Below, in pieces: positions 41,912-51,250 of a DNA stretch of 51,271 nucleotides (its first letter is position 1; each line of letters opens with the position of its first letter). The stretch is from the NCBI RefSeq assembly GCF_004571025.1, contig NZ_SPQT01000043.1, positions 1 to 51,271 of the forward strand, written 5' to 3'. Under the pieces are notes generated by a model. That model worked only from the letters and a program-made list of their open reading frames with translations. It ran no database searches and was not told the DNA's origin. The position numbers and the translations under genes were made by a program. Source of the stretch: Bradyrhizobium niftali. Its GTDB lineage: Bacteria; Pseudomonadota; Alphaproteobacteria; Rhizobiales; Xanthobacteraceae.

Positions 41912-41931
41912 GTCCCGGCCTTCGCCGGGAC
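41912..41931. repeat. Family B hairpin remnant
   Basis: GTCCCGGC-cttc-GCCGGGAC, preceded by ggtatgg, is the right-hand end of a family B element without its left arm. It lies between the second AMP ligase and the peptide-transport operon, in the 285-base gap 41693-41977 that otherwise holds no gene. Confidence 0.8.
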
Positions 41932-41977
41932 GACATCGTGGCGACGTGCGTGCCAAACAGCCGCACGTTACGGCCCC

Positions 41978-43528
41978 TCACACAATCCGCGACGCCTTGT
42001 TCCCCCAGTACCGGTCCCTTAGCAACCGCTTGTACAGTTTGCCCGTCGGCAGGCGCGGCAGTTCCTTCTCGAAATCGACCGAGCGCGGCACCTTCTGTCG
42101 CGACAGCGACGCCCCGCAGAAGGCGATCAGCTCCTCGGCGAGCGTTTCGCCCGGCACCACGCCCGGCATCGGCTGCACCACCGCCTTCACCTCTTCGCCG
42201 AGATCGGGATTGGGCACGCCGAACACGGCGGCATCGGCGACCTTCGGGTGGGTGATCAGCAGATTTTCGCATTCCTGCGGATAGATGTTCACGCCGCCCG
42301 AGATGATCATGAAGGTGGCGCGGTCGGTGAGGTAGAGGAAGCGATCGGCATCGACATAGCCGACGTCGCCGACCGTGCTCATGCTGCCGTCGGCGGAGCG
42401 CGCCTCCCTGGTCTTCTCCGGATCGTTGAAATATTCGAAGGGCGAGGCGGTCTTGAACCACACCTGGCCGGGCGTGCCGGTCGGGCATTCCCGCATGTTC
42501 TCATCGAGAATGTGGAGGTCGCCCAGCAGCACCTTGCCGACGGTGCCGCGATGGGCGAGCCACTCCTCGCTGTTGCGGGCGGTGAAGCCGAGGCCCTCGG
42601 TCGCGCCGTAATATTCGTGGATGATCGGCCCCCACCATTTGATGACGTCGTCCTTGACGAGGGCCGGGCAGGGCGCCGCGGCGTGGATCGCGATCTCGAG
42701 CGAGGACAGGTCGTGGCGCTTTCGCACCTCCTCAGGCAGCTTCAGCATGCGCGAGAACATCGTCGGCACCAGCTGGGTGTGCGTGATGCCCCACCGCTCG
42801 ACGAGCTCGAGATAGCGCTCGGGGTCGAACGTCTCCATGATGATGACGGTGCCGCCCATGCGGATCGTGAGGTTCACAGCGGCTTGCGGCGCGGAGTGAT
42901 ACAGCGGCGCCGGCGACAGATAGACCATGCCCTCGCGGTAGTGCCAGAGCTTCGTCAGGAAATCGAACAGCGGCAGATTGTGCTTCGGCGGCTCCTCCGG
43001 CAGCGGCCGCAGGATGCCCTTGGGCCGCCCTGTCGTGCCGGACGAATAGAGCATCGCGGTGCCGAGCCACTCATCCGCGATCGGTGTCTTCGGCAGATCG
43101 GCGGTCACCGCGGCAAGGCCGACGATGCGGTCACTCTCGCCGGGGCCGTCGGCGACGATGCAGAGCTTGATATCGGGGCAGGCCTTGATCGCCTCGCGCG
43201 CGATGTCGAGCTTCGCCACGGAGGTGATCAGGATCTTGGACTGGCTGTTGACGAGGAGATAGGCGAGCTCGCCCGGCGTCAGGAAGGAGTTGATGCAGGT
43301 GTAGTACAGCCCGGACCGCTCGCCGGCGCCGCAGGCCTCGAGATAGCGGGAATTGTTCTCCATGAAGATCGAATAATGGTCGAGCCGTTTCAAGCCGTGC
43401 TTGCGGAACAGATGCGCCAGGCGGTTGCTGCGCGCCTCCAACTCGCGATAGGTGACGGTTTCGCCGGTCGCGGCCATGATGAAGGCGGGCTGGAGCGGAC
43501 GCAGGCGGGCATGGTGACCAGTGTACAT
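41978..43528 (-). CDS. AMP-dependent acyl-CoA synthetase (second)
   Basis: The protein is 516 residues. The ATG follows GGAGGATCG. ANL motifs: MLYSSGTTGRPKGILRP near 158-175, EYYGATEGLGF near 300-311, the GDVGYVDADRFLYLTDR region near 390-408, and the C-terminal LPTGKLYKRLLR with the catalytic Lys. It lacks close resemblance to the ligase at 25146-26696 outside these motifs. It starts 18 bases after the iron-alcohol-dehydrogenase-family gene, so the two are very likely cotranscribed. The substrate acid is unknown. Confidence 0.9.
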   Translation of the reverse strand: MYTGHHARLRPLQPAFIMAATGETVTYRELEARSNRLAHLFRKHGLKRLDHYSIFMENNSRYLEACGAGERSGLYYTCINSFLTPGELAYLLVNSQSKILITSVAKLDIAREAIKACPDIKLCIVADGPGESDRIVGLAAVTADLPKTPIADEWLGTAMLYSSGTTGRPKGILRPLPEEPPKHNLPLFDFLTKLWHYREGMVYLSPAPLYHSAPQAAVNLTIRMGGTVIIMETFDPERYLELVERWGITHTQLVPTMFSRMLKLPEEVRKRHDLSSLEIAIHAAAPCPALVKDDVIKWWGPIIHEYYGATEGLGFTARNSEEWLAHRGTVGKVLLGDLHILDENMRECPTGTPGQVWFKTASPFEYFNDPEKTREARSADGSMSTVGDVGYVDADRFLYLTDRATFMIISGGVNIYPQECENLLITHPKVADAAVFGVPNPDLGEEVKAVVQPMPGVVPGETLAEELIAFCGASLSRQKVPRSVDFEKELPRLPTGKLYKRLLRDRYWGNKASRIV

Positions 43529-43546
43529 CGATCCTCCGGCTTGAGG

Positions 43547-44701
43547 TTATGCGGCGAGAAGCAGGATTTCGCGCAACTGCGCGGGGCCGTCGATCTTGCG
43601 CGGGTTGCGGGGCACCCAGGGCGTGCGCATCGCCTGTTCGGCGATGGCGTCGAAATGCTCCGGCGACACGCGCACGTCCGCAAGGCTCCGTGGCATGCCG
43701 AGCGAGCGGATGAAGGCATCGAGCACATCGGCGGCATTGTGGCCGGGAAAGCCCATGGCGGCAGCCACGATCGTCTGGCGCTCGGCATTGTCGCGCGCGT
43801 TCCAGCGCATCACCGCCGGCAGCATGATGCAGGAGGTGTAGCCGTGCGGCACGTCGAAGGCCGCCCCCAGCACGTAGCCGATGCCATGGCTCGCACCCAT
43901 CGGGACGCCGGCCGCAAGCGCGCCCATCGACAGCCAGGTGCCGATCTGCGCGTCCATCCGCGCGTCGAGGTCGGCAGGATCGGCCTTCACCCGCGGCAGC
44001 GCGTCGGCGAGCATGGCAAGGCCCTTGACCGATTGCGCGTCGGCATAAGGGTGCGTCTCGCGCGAGCAGATCGCCTCGACGCAATGGTCCACGGCGCGGA
44101 TGCCGGTGGACAGGAACAGCCATTCCGGCGTGTGCACGGTGATGGCGGGATCGAGGATGGTCGCGCGCGGCACGGTGAGCGGATGCCGCAGCATCTGCTT
44201 CACATGCGTGCTGCGGTCGGTCACGCCCGCGATCGAGCTGAACTCGCCGCCGGCAATGGTCGTCGGCACGCTGATCTGGCGCACGGCCGGCGCGTTCATG
44301 TCCGGCGCGACGCCCTTGTGCACGCGGATGCGCTCGATGCCGTCGATATCATTGATGCCGTTGGCAAGACAAAGCTGCACCGCCTTGGCGCCGTCGGTGA
44401 TCGAGCCGCCGCCGACCGTGACGATCAGATCGGCGCCCACCTCGCGCGCCGCATTGGTAGCCGCGATCACCGCCTCGCGCGGCGTGTGCGCCGGCATGGC
44501 GTCGAACACGCCCGCGCAGCGCGCACCCAGCGCCTCTCTGATCTTCTCGATTTCGTCGGTCTGCCGGTTCAGCGTGCCGGAGACCATCAGGAAGGCACGG
44601 CGCGTCCCCAGCCGGTCCATCTGGGCGACGATGGCGCCTGCCGCAGGATGGCCAAAGACGACCTCCTCGATCGCGCCGTAAACGACACGTCCCTTGTGCA
44701 C
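43547..44701 (-). CDS. Iron-containing alcohol dehydrogenase/maleylacetate reductase family protein
   Basis: The protein is 384 residues. I choose the GTG at 44701 (MHKGRVVYGAIEEVVFG) because GGGAGGACAGGC precedes it with normal spacing. The NAD(P)-binding motif GGGSITDGAKAV lies at 97-108. In ordinary iron alcohol dehydrogenases the metal is held by an Asp in GxDALxH plus three His. Here that stretch is GIRAVDHCVEA, with Arg202 at the Asp position, while His206, His272 and His286 are present. The Asp position is also lost in maleylacetate reductases, which do not need iron. A reductase role on an oxo-acid is therefore possible, but family placement needs a tree. It leads a two-gene unit with the AMP ligase. 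Confidence 0.8.
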   Translation of the reverse strand: MHKGRVVYGAIEEVVFGHPAAGAIVAQMDRLGTRRAFLMVSGTLNRQTDEIEKIREALGARCAGVFDAMPAHTPREAVIAATNAAREVGADLIVTVGGGSITDGAKAVQLCLANGINDIDGIERIRVHKGVAPDMNAPAVRQISVPTTIAGGEFSSIAGVTDRSTHVKQMLRHPLTVPRATILDPAITVHTPEWLFLSTGIRAVDHCVEAICSRETHPYADAQSVKGLAMLADALPRVKADPADLDARMDAQIGTWLSMGALAAGVPMGASHGIGYVLGAAFDVPHGYTSCIMLPAVMRWNARDNAERQTIVAAAMGFPGHNAADVLDAFIRSLGMPRSLADVRVSPEHFDAIAEQAMRTPWVPRNPRKIDGPAQLREILLLAA

Positions 44702-45246
44702 GCCTGTCCTCCCGGACAATTCGTCTTGTTTTTGTAGGGGTAATCTAGCCGAGAGGCCGGCATCCGTCATGTGCGAAGACGCTGGGGCAACTCTTGTCCT
44801 CCCCCCGGGGAGAGCTATCGCATGTGACTTCTTGGCGGGGGCCTGAGCACGCCTCGTCCTTCGAGACGACCGCTTCCAGCGGTCTCCTCAGGATGAGGCT
44901 GAGCGGCATCTTTGCCGGTCGAAATTGCTGCCGCGCACTCCGTCCTCATCCTGAGGGCCCGCCAAAGGCGGGCGTCTCGAAGGATGGGCCGCAGAGCAAC
45001 GGGCTTGAATGCGCTTGCAGGGGAGGGTGGGAACGTTCTCTTTCATCACCAGACTTAAGCGAGCTCAATCCGACCCTCGCGCCCGCTGCCGTCTCTCTCC
45101 CTGTCAACCCATCATCCGGCTAGGTCCCCTCGCCGAGCATTGCGCGAGCCATCGTCTTGAAGATTTCACTATGGCAGCCCATCTTGTGTCCCCCGCGGGT
45201 AGGCGCGTACCCTGCGTTTTCTGCGGCTTTTATGCGAGGACCTGGG
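44702..45246. other. Long divergent intergenic region with a family E repeat
   Basis: No gene is seen in this 545-base region. It holds promoters for the divergent dehydrogenase and RND efflux units, but none was recognised with confidence. The only structured part is the repeat at 44852-44989. Confidence 0.6.
44852..44989. repeat. Palindromic intergenic repeat, family E
   Basis: Outer arms are cctcgtccttcgagacg and cgtctcgaaggatgggc; inner arms are tcctcaggatgagg and cctcatcctgaggg. A local ggcccgccaaaggcgggc hairpin is present. Only one copy is seen in this window. Confidence 0.8.
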
Positions 45247-46464
45247 ATGAGCGGACCGGATGGAAGCGAGCAATTTGTCAAAACGCACGATTTCGTTCGG
45301 CCGCGGCCTTACGCCATCGCCGGCCTTCTCGCCGCAGCATTTGCGCTCACCGGTTGCGGACAGCCGGCCTCGCAAGCCTCTGCCCCGCCGCCTCCGCCGG
45401 TGACGGTCGCCCAGCCGGTCAAGCGCACCGTCACCGATTGGGACGAATTCACCGGCCGCTTCGAGGCGGTGGAGGAGGTGCAGGTGCGCCCCCGCGTCGG
45501 CGGCTTCGTCAACTCCGTCGAATTCCAGGACGGCGCCATCGTGCACCAGGGCGATCTGCTCTATGTCATCGACCCGCGTCCGTTCGAGGCGGTGGCTGAG
45601 CAGGCTGACGGCCAGCTCTCCGATGCGCGTGCCAAGGTGGAGCTTGCCAAGCGCGAGCTCGACCGCGGCCTCAACCTGGTGCAGACCAGCGCCGTCTCCG
45701 AGCAGGTCGTCGACCAGCGCCGGCAGGCCCTGCAGGCCGCGCACGCGGCGGAAGTGCAGGCCGCGGGCGCACTGAAGGCTGCCAAGCTCAACATCGAATT
45801 CACCCATGTGACCGCGCCCCTCACGGGCCGCGTCAGCCGCCATCTCGTCAGCCCCGGCAATCTCGTGCAGGGCAGCGATACCGGCACCTCGACGCTGCTC
45901 ACCTCGATCGTCGCGCTCGATCCGATCTACGTCTATTTCGACATGGATGAGGCGACCTTCATCAAATACAGCAAGCTCTGGTTCGAAGGTAAGCGCCCGA
46001 GCTCGCGCGATACGGCGAACCCGGTGCAGGTGACGCTGGCCGGCGAAACCAAGCCCTCGCATGAGGGCACCATCAACTTCCTCGACAACCGCCTCGATGT
46101 CTCCACCGGGACCCTGCGCAGCCGCGCGGTGATCAAGAACACCGATCTGTCGATCCTGCCCGGCCAGTTCGGCCGCGTCCGTCTGATCGGCAGCGCACCC
46201 TATGAGGCGCTGCTGATCCCGGATGTCGCCGTTGCGACCGACCAGTCCCGCAAGATCGTGTTCGTGGTCAAGCCTGATGACACCGTCGAAGCGCGCCCCG
46301 TGGTGCTTGGGCCGATCGACGACGGCCTGCGGGTGATCCGCGAAGGGCTGAAGGCCGACGACCGCATCATCGTCAACGGCATCCAGCGCGCCCGCGTCGG
46401 CGCCAAGGTAACGCCGTCTCCCGCGCCAGCGCCGGCCGGCGGCAAGCCCGGTGACAAGTCATGA
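45247..46464 (+). CDS. RND efflux periplasmic adaptor (membrane fusion lipoprotein)
   Basis: The protein is about 405 residues, taking the ATG at 45247 (MSGPDGSEQF), downstream of GAGGACCTGG. An ATG at 45157 is possible but adds a poor N-terminus. A lipobox LTGC with Cys37 follows a hydrophobic stretch, so the mature protein is lipid-anchored. The barrel-sandwich/lipoyl region has EVQVRPRVGGFVNSVEFQDGAIVHQGDLLYVID. A coiled-coil hairpin lies near 115-175, followed by THVTAPLTGRVSRHLVSPGNLVQG and a C-terminal beta domain. It resembles MexE/AcrA-type adaptors that link the inner-membrane pump to an outer-membrane channel. The channel gene is not in the window. Its stop overlaps the pump start by four bases. 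Confidence 0.92.
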   Translation: MSGPDGSEQFVKTHDFVRPRPYAIAGLLAAAFALTGCGQPASQASAPPPPPVTVAQPVKRTVTDWDEFTGRFEAVEEVQVRPRVGGFVNSVEFQDGAIVHQGDLLYVIDPRPFEAVAEQADGQLSDARAKVELAKRELDRGLNLVQTSAVSEQVVDQRRQALQAAHAAEVQAAGALKAAKLNIEFTHVTAPLTGRVSRHLVSPGNLVQGSDTGTSTLLTSIVALDPIYVYFDMDEATFIKYSKLWFEGKRPSSRDTANPVQVTLAGETKPSHEGTINFLDNRLDVSTGTLRSRAVIKNTDLSILPGQFGRVRLIGSAPYEALLIPDVAVATDQSRKIVFVVKPDDTVEARPVVLGPIDDGLRVIREGLKADDRIIVNGIQRARVGAKVTPSPAPAPAGGKPGDKS

Positions 46465-49400
46465 ACCTTGGCCGCCTCTCCATCAACCAGCCCATCCTGG
46501 CGATGGTGTTGTCGATCGTGCTCCTGATCGTCGGCGCGCTGGCCTACACCACGCTGCCGGTCTCCGAATATCCGCAAGTGGTGCCGCCGACCGTCGTCGT
46601 CACCACGCAATATCCGGGCGCCTCCGCGCAGACCGTGTCCGACACGGTCGCAGCTCCGATCGAGCAGCAGATCAACGGCGTCGAGGACATGCTGTATCTC
46701 TACAGCCAGGCGACCTCGAACGGGCAGCTGACGATCACCGTCACCTTCAAGCTCGGCACCGACCTCGACAAGGCGCAGGTGCTGGTGCAGAACCGCGTCG
46801 CGATCGCGCAGCCGCAACTGCCGGACGAGGTGCAGCGCAATGGCGTCGTCACCCGCAAGAACTCGCCCGACATCCTGATGGTCGTGTTCATGCTGTCGCC
46901 CGACGACAGCTTCGACCAGCTCTACATCTCCAACTACGCGCTGCTCCAGGTCCGTGACCAGCTGCTGCGCATCGACGGCGTCGGCGACATCCAGATCTTC
47001 GGCGCCCGCGACTATTCGATGCGGCTGTGGCTCGATCCTGACCGCATCGCCAATCTCGGCCTGACCTCGACCGAGGTGCTGGCGGCGATCCGCGCCCAGA
47101 ACGTGCAGATCGCGGGCGGGCAGATTGCCGAGCCGCCGATCGCCGACCGCGCCTTCCAGCCGAACCTGACGTTCACGGGGCGCCTGAAGGACCAGAAGCA
47201 GTTCGAGGACATCCTGATCAAGGCGGGCTCCGATGGCCGCACGGTGCGGCTGCGCGACGTCGCCCGCATCGAGCTCGGGGCGCTGGCGTACTCCACCAAC
47301 AGCTTCCTGTTGCGCAAGTCGGCGGTCGCGATGCTGGTGACGCAGCGGCCGGGATCGAACGCGCTCGCGACGGCCAAACACATCTCCGACACCATGACGA
47401 GGCTCAAGGAGAGTTTTCCGAAAGGCCTCGATTACAATATCGGCTACAACCCGACCGAATTCATCGCGCAGTCCGTCCACGAACTGATCAAGACCATCTA
47501 CGAGGCGATGCTGCTCGTGGTCGTCGTAGTGCTGGTGTTCCTGCAGGGATGGCGACCCGCGATCATTCCGATCATCGCGATCCCGGTGTCGCTGGTCGGC
47601 ACCTTCGCGGTGATGGCGGCGCTGGGCTTCTCCATCAACAATCTCACGCTGTTCGGCCTCGTGCTCGCGGTCGGCATCGTGGTCGACGACGCCATCGTTG
47701 TGGTGGAAAATGTGGAGCGCCATCTCGAGCACGGCCTGAGCCGGCGCGATGCCGCGCTCAAGACCATGGAAGAGGTCGGCGGCGCGCTGGTCTCGATCGC
47801 GCTGGTGCTGTGCGCGGTGTTCGTTCCGACTGCATTCATCGGAGGCATTTCCGGGCAGTTCTTCCAGCAATTTGCTGTCACCATTGCGGTCGCGACCGCG
47901 ATCTCCTGCTTCTGCTCGCTGACGCTGTCGCCAGCGCTGGCCTCGCAGATTCTCACCCCGCATGAAGAGAAGCGGCCGCCGGCGAGCTGGAATGTCATCG
48001 CGCGCGGCTGGAATGCCTTCACCAGCGTGTTCAACCGCACGTTCGACCGTCTCGCGCATGGCTATGCCGGCCTTGCCAATTTCGTGATCCGGCACTCGGT
48101 GGTGATGATCCTGATCTACGTCGTGCTGATCGGCAGTGCCGGCTGGCTGATCGTGACCACGCCGCAGGGCTTCATCCCGGCGCAGGATCGCGGCTACGTC
48201 ATCATCTCCGTGCAATTGCCCGGCGCGGCCTCGCTGGCGCGCACCACGGAGGTCGTGCGCGAGATCGAACGCATCTCGCTGGACACGCCGGGCATCGTCC
48301 GCGTCGCGGCCTTTGCCGGCTTCTCGGGTGCGACGCGCACGCAGGCCGGCAATGCGGCGGCATTGTTTCCGGTGTTCGACGAGCCCGAGGTGCGCCTGAA
48401 GAAGGGGCTCTCGGCGAACGCCATCACGGTCGAGCTGCGCAAGCGCCTGGCCGCGATCCAGGGCGCCTTCATCATCGTGATTCCGCCGCCGGCCGTACCC
48501 GGCATCGGCACCGGCGGCGGCTTCACCATCCGCATCCAGGACCGCCAGGGTCGCGGGCCCGAGCTGCTCGCCGCGGCCACCGACGAGCTCGTCGCCGCGG
48601 CGCGCAAATCGCCCTTGCTGCTCGCTCCGACGGTGTTCTCGCCGTTCTCAGCCAACACGCCGCAGCTGTTCGTCGACATCGACCGCACCAAGGCGCAAAA
48701 GCTCGGCGTGCCCATCGCCAACATCAACGACACGATCCAGACCTATTTCGGATCGACCTATGTCAACGACTTCAACCTCTTCGGCCGCACCTATCACGTC
48801 ACCGCGCAGGCGGACTTTCCGTTTCGGAAAGAACCGAGCGACCTCTCGCGGCTGCGCACCCGCAACGCCTCCGGCGACATGGTGATGCTCGGCAGCGTGG
48901 TCGACTTCAAGGATGTTTCCGGCCCTGACCGCGTCGCTCGCTACAATCTCTATGCAGCATCCGAGCTCCAGGGCGAGCCAGCGCCGGGCGTGAGCTCGAC
49001 CACGGCGCTCAACACCGTCAAGAAGCTCGCGGACGATACCTTGCCGAGCGGATTCACCTTCGAATGGACCGACCTCTCCTACCAGCAAATCACCGGCGGC
49101 AATGCCGGCCTGCTGGTGTTCCCGATCTGCGTGCTGTTCGTCTATCTCGTGCTCGCCGCGCAATATGGCAGCTGGACCCTGCCGTTCGCGGTCATCCTGA
49201 TCGTGCCGATGTGCCTGCTCGCGGCCACCATCGGCGTGCGCATCATGGGCCAGGACGTCAACATCCTCACCCAGATCGGCTTCGTCGTGCTGGTAGGCCT
49301 GGCGGCGAAGAACGCGATCCTGATCGTCGAGTTCGCCCGCGACATCGAGCTCGAAGGCAAGCCGCGGCTCGAGGCCGTGATCGAGGCTTGTCGATTGCGC

Positions 49401-49628
49401 CTGCGGCCGATCCTGATGACGTCCTTCGCCTTCATCCTCGGCGTGCTGCCGCTGGTGATCTCGAGCGGCTCGGGCTCGGAGATGCGCCAGGCCGTCGGCG
49501 TCGCCGTGTTCTTCGGCATGATCGGCGTCACCCTGTTCGGGCTTCTGTTCACGCCGATCTTCTATGTGGTGGTGCGGAACCTGGCCGAGGGGAAGAACGC
49601 CAAGAAGCCGGAGGTCGCGGGCTCCTAG
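46461..49628 (+). CDS. RND multidrug efflux pump, inner-membrane subunit (HAE1 family)
   Basis: The protein is 1055 residues, typical of AcrB/MexB/MexF. The N-terminus MNLGRLSINQPILAMVLSIVLL begins the first helix. Signature segments: YPQVVPPTVVVTTQYPGASAQTV, the TM4 region LFGLVLAVGIVVDDAIVVVENVERHL with the two proton-relay aspartates (DD) near 408-409, and the C-terminal half with LTQIGFVVLVGLAAKNAILIVEFA carrying the TM10 Lys. Two large periplasmic porter loops and 12 membrane helices are visible. It expels hydrophobic or amphipathic compounds using the proton gradient. No local TetR or LysR regulator is adjacent. A strong terminator follows 35 bases after the stop. Confidence 0.95.
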   Translation: MNLGRLSINQPILAMVLSIVLLIVGALAYTTLPVSEYPQVVPPTVVVTTQYPGASAQTVSDTVAAPIEQQINGVEDMLYLYSQATSNGQLTITVTFKLGTDLDKAQVLVQNRVAIAQPQLPDEVQRNGVVTRKNSPDILMVVFMLSPDDSFDQLYISNYALLQVRDQLLRIDGVGDIQIFGARDYSMRLWLDPDRIANLGLTSTEVLAAIRAQNVQIAGGQIAEPPIADRAFQPNLTFTGRLKDQKQFEDILIKAGSDGRTVRLRDVARIELGALAYSTNSFLLRKSAVAMLVTQRPGSNALATAKHISDTMTRLKESFPKGLDYNIGYNPTEFIAQSVHELIKTIYEAMLLVVVVVLVFLQGWRPAIIPIIAIPVSLVGTFAVMAALGFSINNLTLFGLVLAVGIVVDDAIVVVENVERHLEHGLSRRDAALKTMEEVGGALVSIALVLCAVFVPTAFIGGISGQFFQQFAVTIAVATAISCFCSLTLSPALASQILTPHEEKRPPASWNVIARGWNAFTSVFNRTFDRLAHGYAGLANFVIRHSVVMILIYVVLIGSAGWLIVTTPQGFIPAQDRGYVIISVQLPGAASLARTTEVVREIERISLDTPGIVRVAAFAGFSGATRTQAGNAAALFPVFDEPEVRLKKGLSANAITVELRKRLAAIQGAFIIVIPPPAVPGIGTGGGFTIRIQDRQGRGPELLAAATDELVAAARKSPLLLAPTVFSPFSANTPQLFVDIDRTKAQKLGVPIANINDTIQTYFGSTYVNDFNLFGRTYHVTAQADFPFRKEPSDLSRLRTRNASGDMVMLGSVVDFKDVSGPDRVARYNLYAASELQGEPAPGVSSTTALNTVKKLADDTLPSGFTFEWTDLSYQQITGGNAGLLVFPICVLFVYLVLAAQYGSWTLPFAVILIVPMCLLAATIGVRIMGQDVNILTQIGFVVLVGLAAKNAILIVEFARDIELEGKPRLEAVIEACRLRLRPILMTSFAFILGVLPLVISSGSGSEMRQAVGVAVFFGMIGVTLFGLLFTPIFYVVVRNLAEGKNAKKPEVAGS

Positions 49629-49663
49629 GTGTCGGGGATGGCAGCTGGCGCATCCTCATTCAC

Positions 49664-49701
49664 GGTGTCGTCCCGGCCTTCGCCGGGACGACACCATTTT
49701 T
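49664..49701 (+). terminator. Rho-independent terminator formed by a family B repeat end
   Basis: GGTGTCGTCCCGGC-cttc-GCCGGGACGACACC is a perfect 14-base-pair stem followed by ATTTTT. It ends the RND operon. Its stem is the terminal hairpin of the family B repeat, so a repeat remnant is serving as terminator. Confidence 0.88.
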
Positions 49702-49803
49702 GTAGCCCCACCTTCATACTAACGACCAACACGCAATGGATGGGCATTCCCGGGGTTCTTCACTAGTATCCGCGCGATTTCAAAACACTGCTGGAGCCAA
49801 CAC

Positions 49804-50997
49804 ATGAAATCAGCCCTTCTCGCCGCCGTCGCAGCCTCGGCCCTGTTGCTGGCAGCGCCGGCCTCCGCGCAAGGCGTCAAGATCGGCATCCTCAACGACC
49901 AGTCCGGCGTCTATGCCGATTACGGCGGCAAATGGTCGGTCGAAGCCGCCAAGATGGCGATCGAGGACTTTGGCGGCGAGGTGCTCGGCCAGAAGATCGA
50001 GCTCGTCACCGCCGACCACCAGAACAAGCCGGATCTGGCGAGCTCGATCGCGCGGCGCTGGTACGACGTCGAGAACGTCGACATGATCACGGAGTTGACG
50101 ACCTCTTCCGTCGCGCTCGCGATCCACGAGCTCTCCAAGGAAAAGAAGAAGATCGACATCGTGGTGGGCGCCGCGACCTCGCGTCTCACCGGTGATGCCT
50201 GCCAGCCCTACGGCTTCCACTGGGCCTATGACACCCGCGCGCTCGGCGTCGGCACCGGCGGCGCGCTGACCAAGGCCGGCGGCGACACCTGGTTCTTCCT
50301 CACCGCGGACTACGCCTTCGGCTACGCGCTGGAGAAGGACACCAGCGAGATCGTCACGGCCAATGGCGGCAAGGTGGTCGGCTCCGTCCGCGTGCCGCTC
50401 AATTCCTCGGACTTCTCCTCCTTCCTGCTGCAGGCGCAGAGCTCCAAGGCGAAGATCGTCGGCCTCGCCAATGCCGGTCTCGACACCACCAACTCGATCA
50501 AGCAGGCATCCGAGTTCGGCATCGTCGCCAGCGGCCAGAAGCTCGCCGGCCTGTTGATGACGCTCGCCGAGGTGAACGGCCTCGGCCTGCAGGCCGCGCA
50601 AGGCCTGGTGCTGACCGAGGGCTATTACTGGGATCTCAACGACAAGACCCGCAATCTCGGCGAGCGCTTCCTCAAGCGCACCGGGCGGATGCCGAGCATG
50701 ATCCACGCCGGCACCTATTCGGCGACGCTAAGCTATCTCAAGGCCGTCAAGGCCGCCGGCACCAAGGATCCGGAAGCCGTTGCCAAGAAGCTGAAGGAGC
50801 TGCCGGTCGACGACGACTTCGCGCAAGGCGGCAAGGTGCTCCAGAACGGCCGCATGGTCCACGACATGTATCTGTTCGAGGTCAAGAAGCCCGCGGAGTC
50901 GAAGAAGCCCTGGGACTATTACAAGCTGCTCGCCACCGTCCCCGGCGACAAGGCGTTCTTCACCGCCAAGGACAGCGGTTGCCCGCTGACGAAGTGA
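49804..50997 (+). CDS. LivK-type ABC transporter substrate-binding protein (orphan)
   Basis: The protein is 397 residues. The ATG follows CTGGAGCCAACAC. A Sec signal peptide ends at APASAQ (residue 23). The Peripla_BP_6 fold is clear: VKIGILNDQSGVYADYGGKWSVEAAKMAIEDFGG near 25-58 (in pieces), VGAATSRLTGDACQPYGFHWAYDTRAL, and the C-terminal EVKKPAESKKPWDYYKLLATVPGDKAF typical of a rhizobial subgroup. It would bind a small organic acid or amino acid in the periplasm. There are no permease or ATPase genes alongside; it could feed a transporter encoded beyond the window. It is not closely similar to the binding protein at 23849-25072. Confidence 0.88.
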   Translation: MKSALLAAVAASALLLAAPASAQGVKIGILNDQSGVYADYGGKWSVEAAKMAIEDFGGEVLGQKIELVTADHQNKPDLASSIARRWYDVENVDMITELTTSSVALAIHELSKEKKKIDIVVGAATSRLTGDACQPYGFHWAYDTRALGVGTGGALTKAGGDTWFFLTADYAFGYALEKDTSEIVTANGGKVVGSVRVPLNSSDFSSFLLQAQSSKAKIVGLANAGLDTTNSIKQASEFGIVASGQKLAGLLMTLAEVNGLGLQAAQGLVLTEGYYWDLNDKTRNLGERFLKRTGRMPSMIHAGTYSATLSYLKAVKAAGTKDPEAVAKKLKELPVDDDFAQGGKVLQNGRMVHDMYLFEVKKPAESKKPWDYYKLLATVPGDKAFFTAKDSGCPLTK

Positions 50998-51032
50998 TGC
51001 TGATGGGGTAGGGCGAACGCCACACCTCCGGT

Positions 51033-51222
51033 GTCGTCCCGGACAAGCGCAGCCCCTGGCAACGCGTAGCGTTGTCGAGGGCGGAGCGCAGATCCGGGAT
51101 CCATAGCCACAGGCCGACGTGGTTACGGGGACTCGGAGTTACCAGCTCGCGCCACAACTCCTCCCTGTGGTTATGGATCCCGGATCGGCGCGCGCCTTAA
51201 GGGCGCGCTTGTCCGGGACGAC
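51033..51222. repeat. Palindromic intergenic repeat, family B (long copy)
   Basis: The element starts gtcgtcccggacaagcgcag and ends gcgcttgtccgggacgac. Inside are gatccgggatccatagccac and its counterpart gtggttatggatcccggatc, as well as the small hairpins caacgcgtagcgttg and gcgcgccttaagggcgcgc. It is the longest copy in the window (about 190 bases). Confidence 0.85.
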
Positions 51223-51250
51223 AGCGGAATTTGTGGCCGCAGCCCGCCCC

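Noticed and set aside
44794..45123. Short frames between the dehydrogenase and RND genes
   Set aside because: They run through the family E repeat, lack ribosome sites and have no recognisable features.
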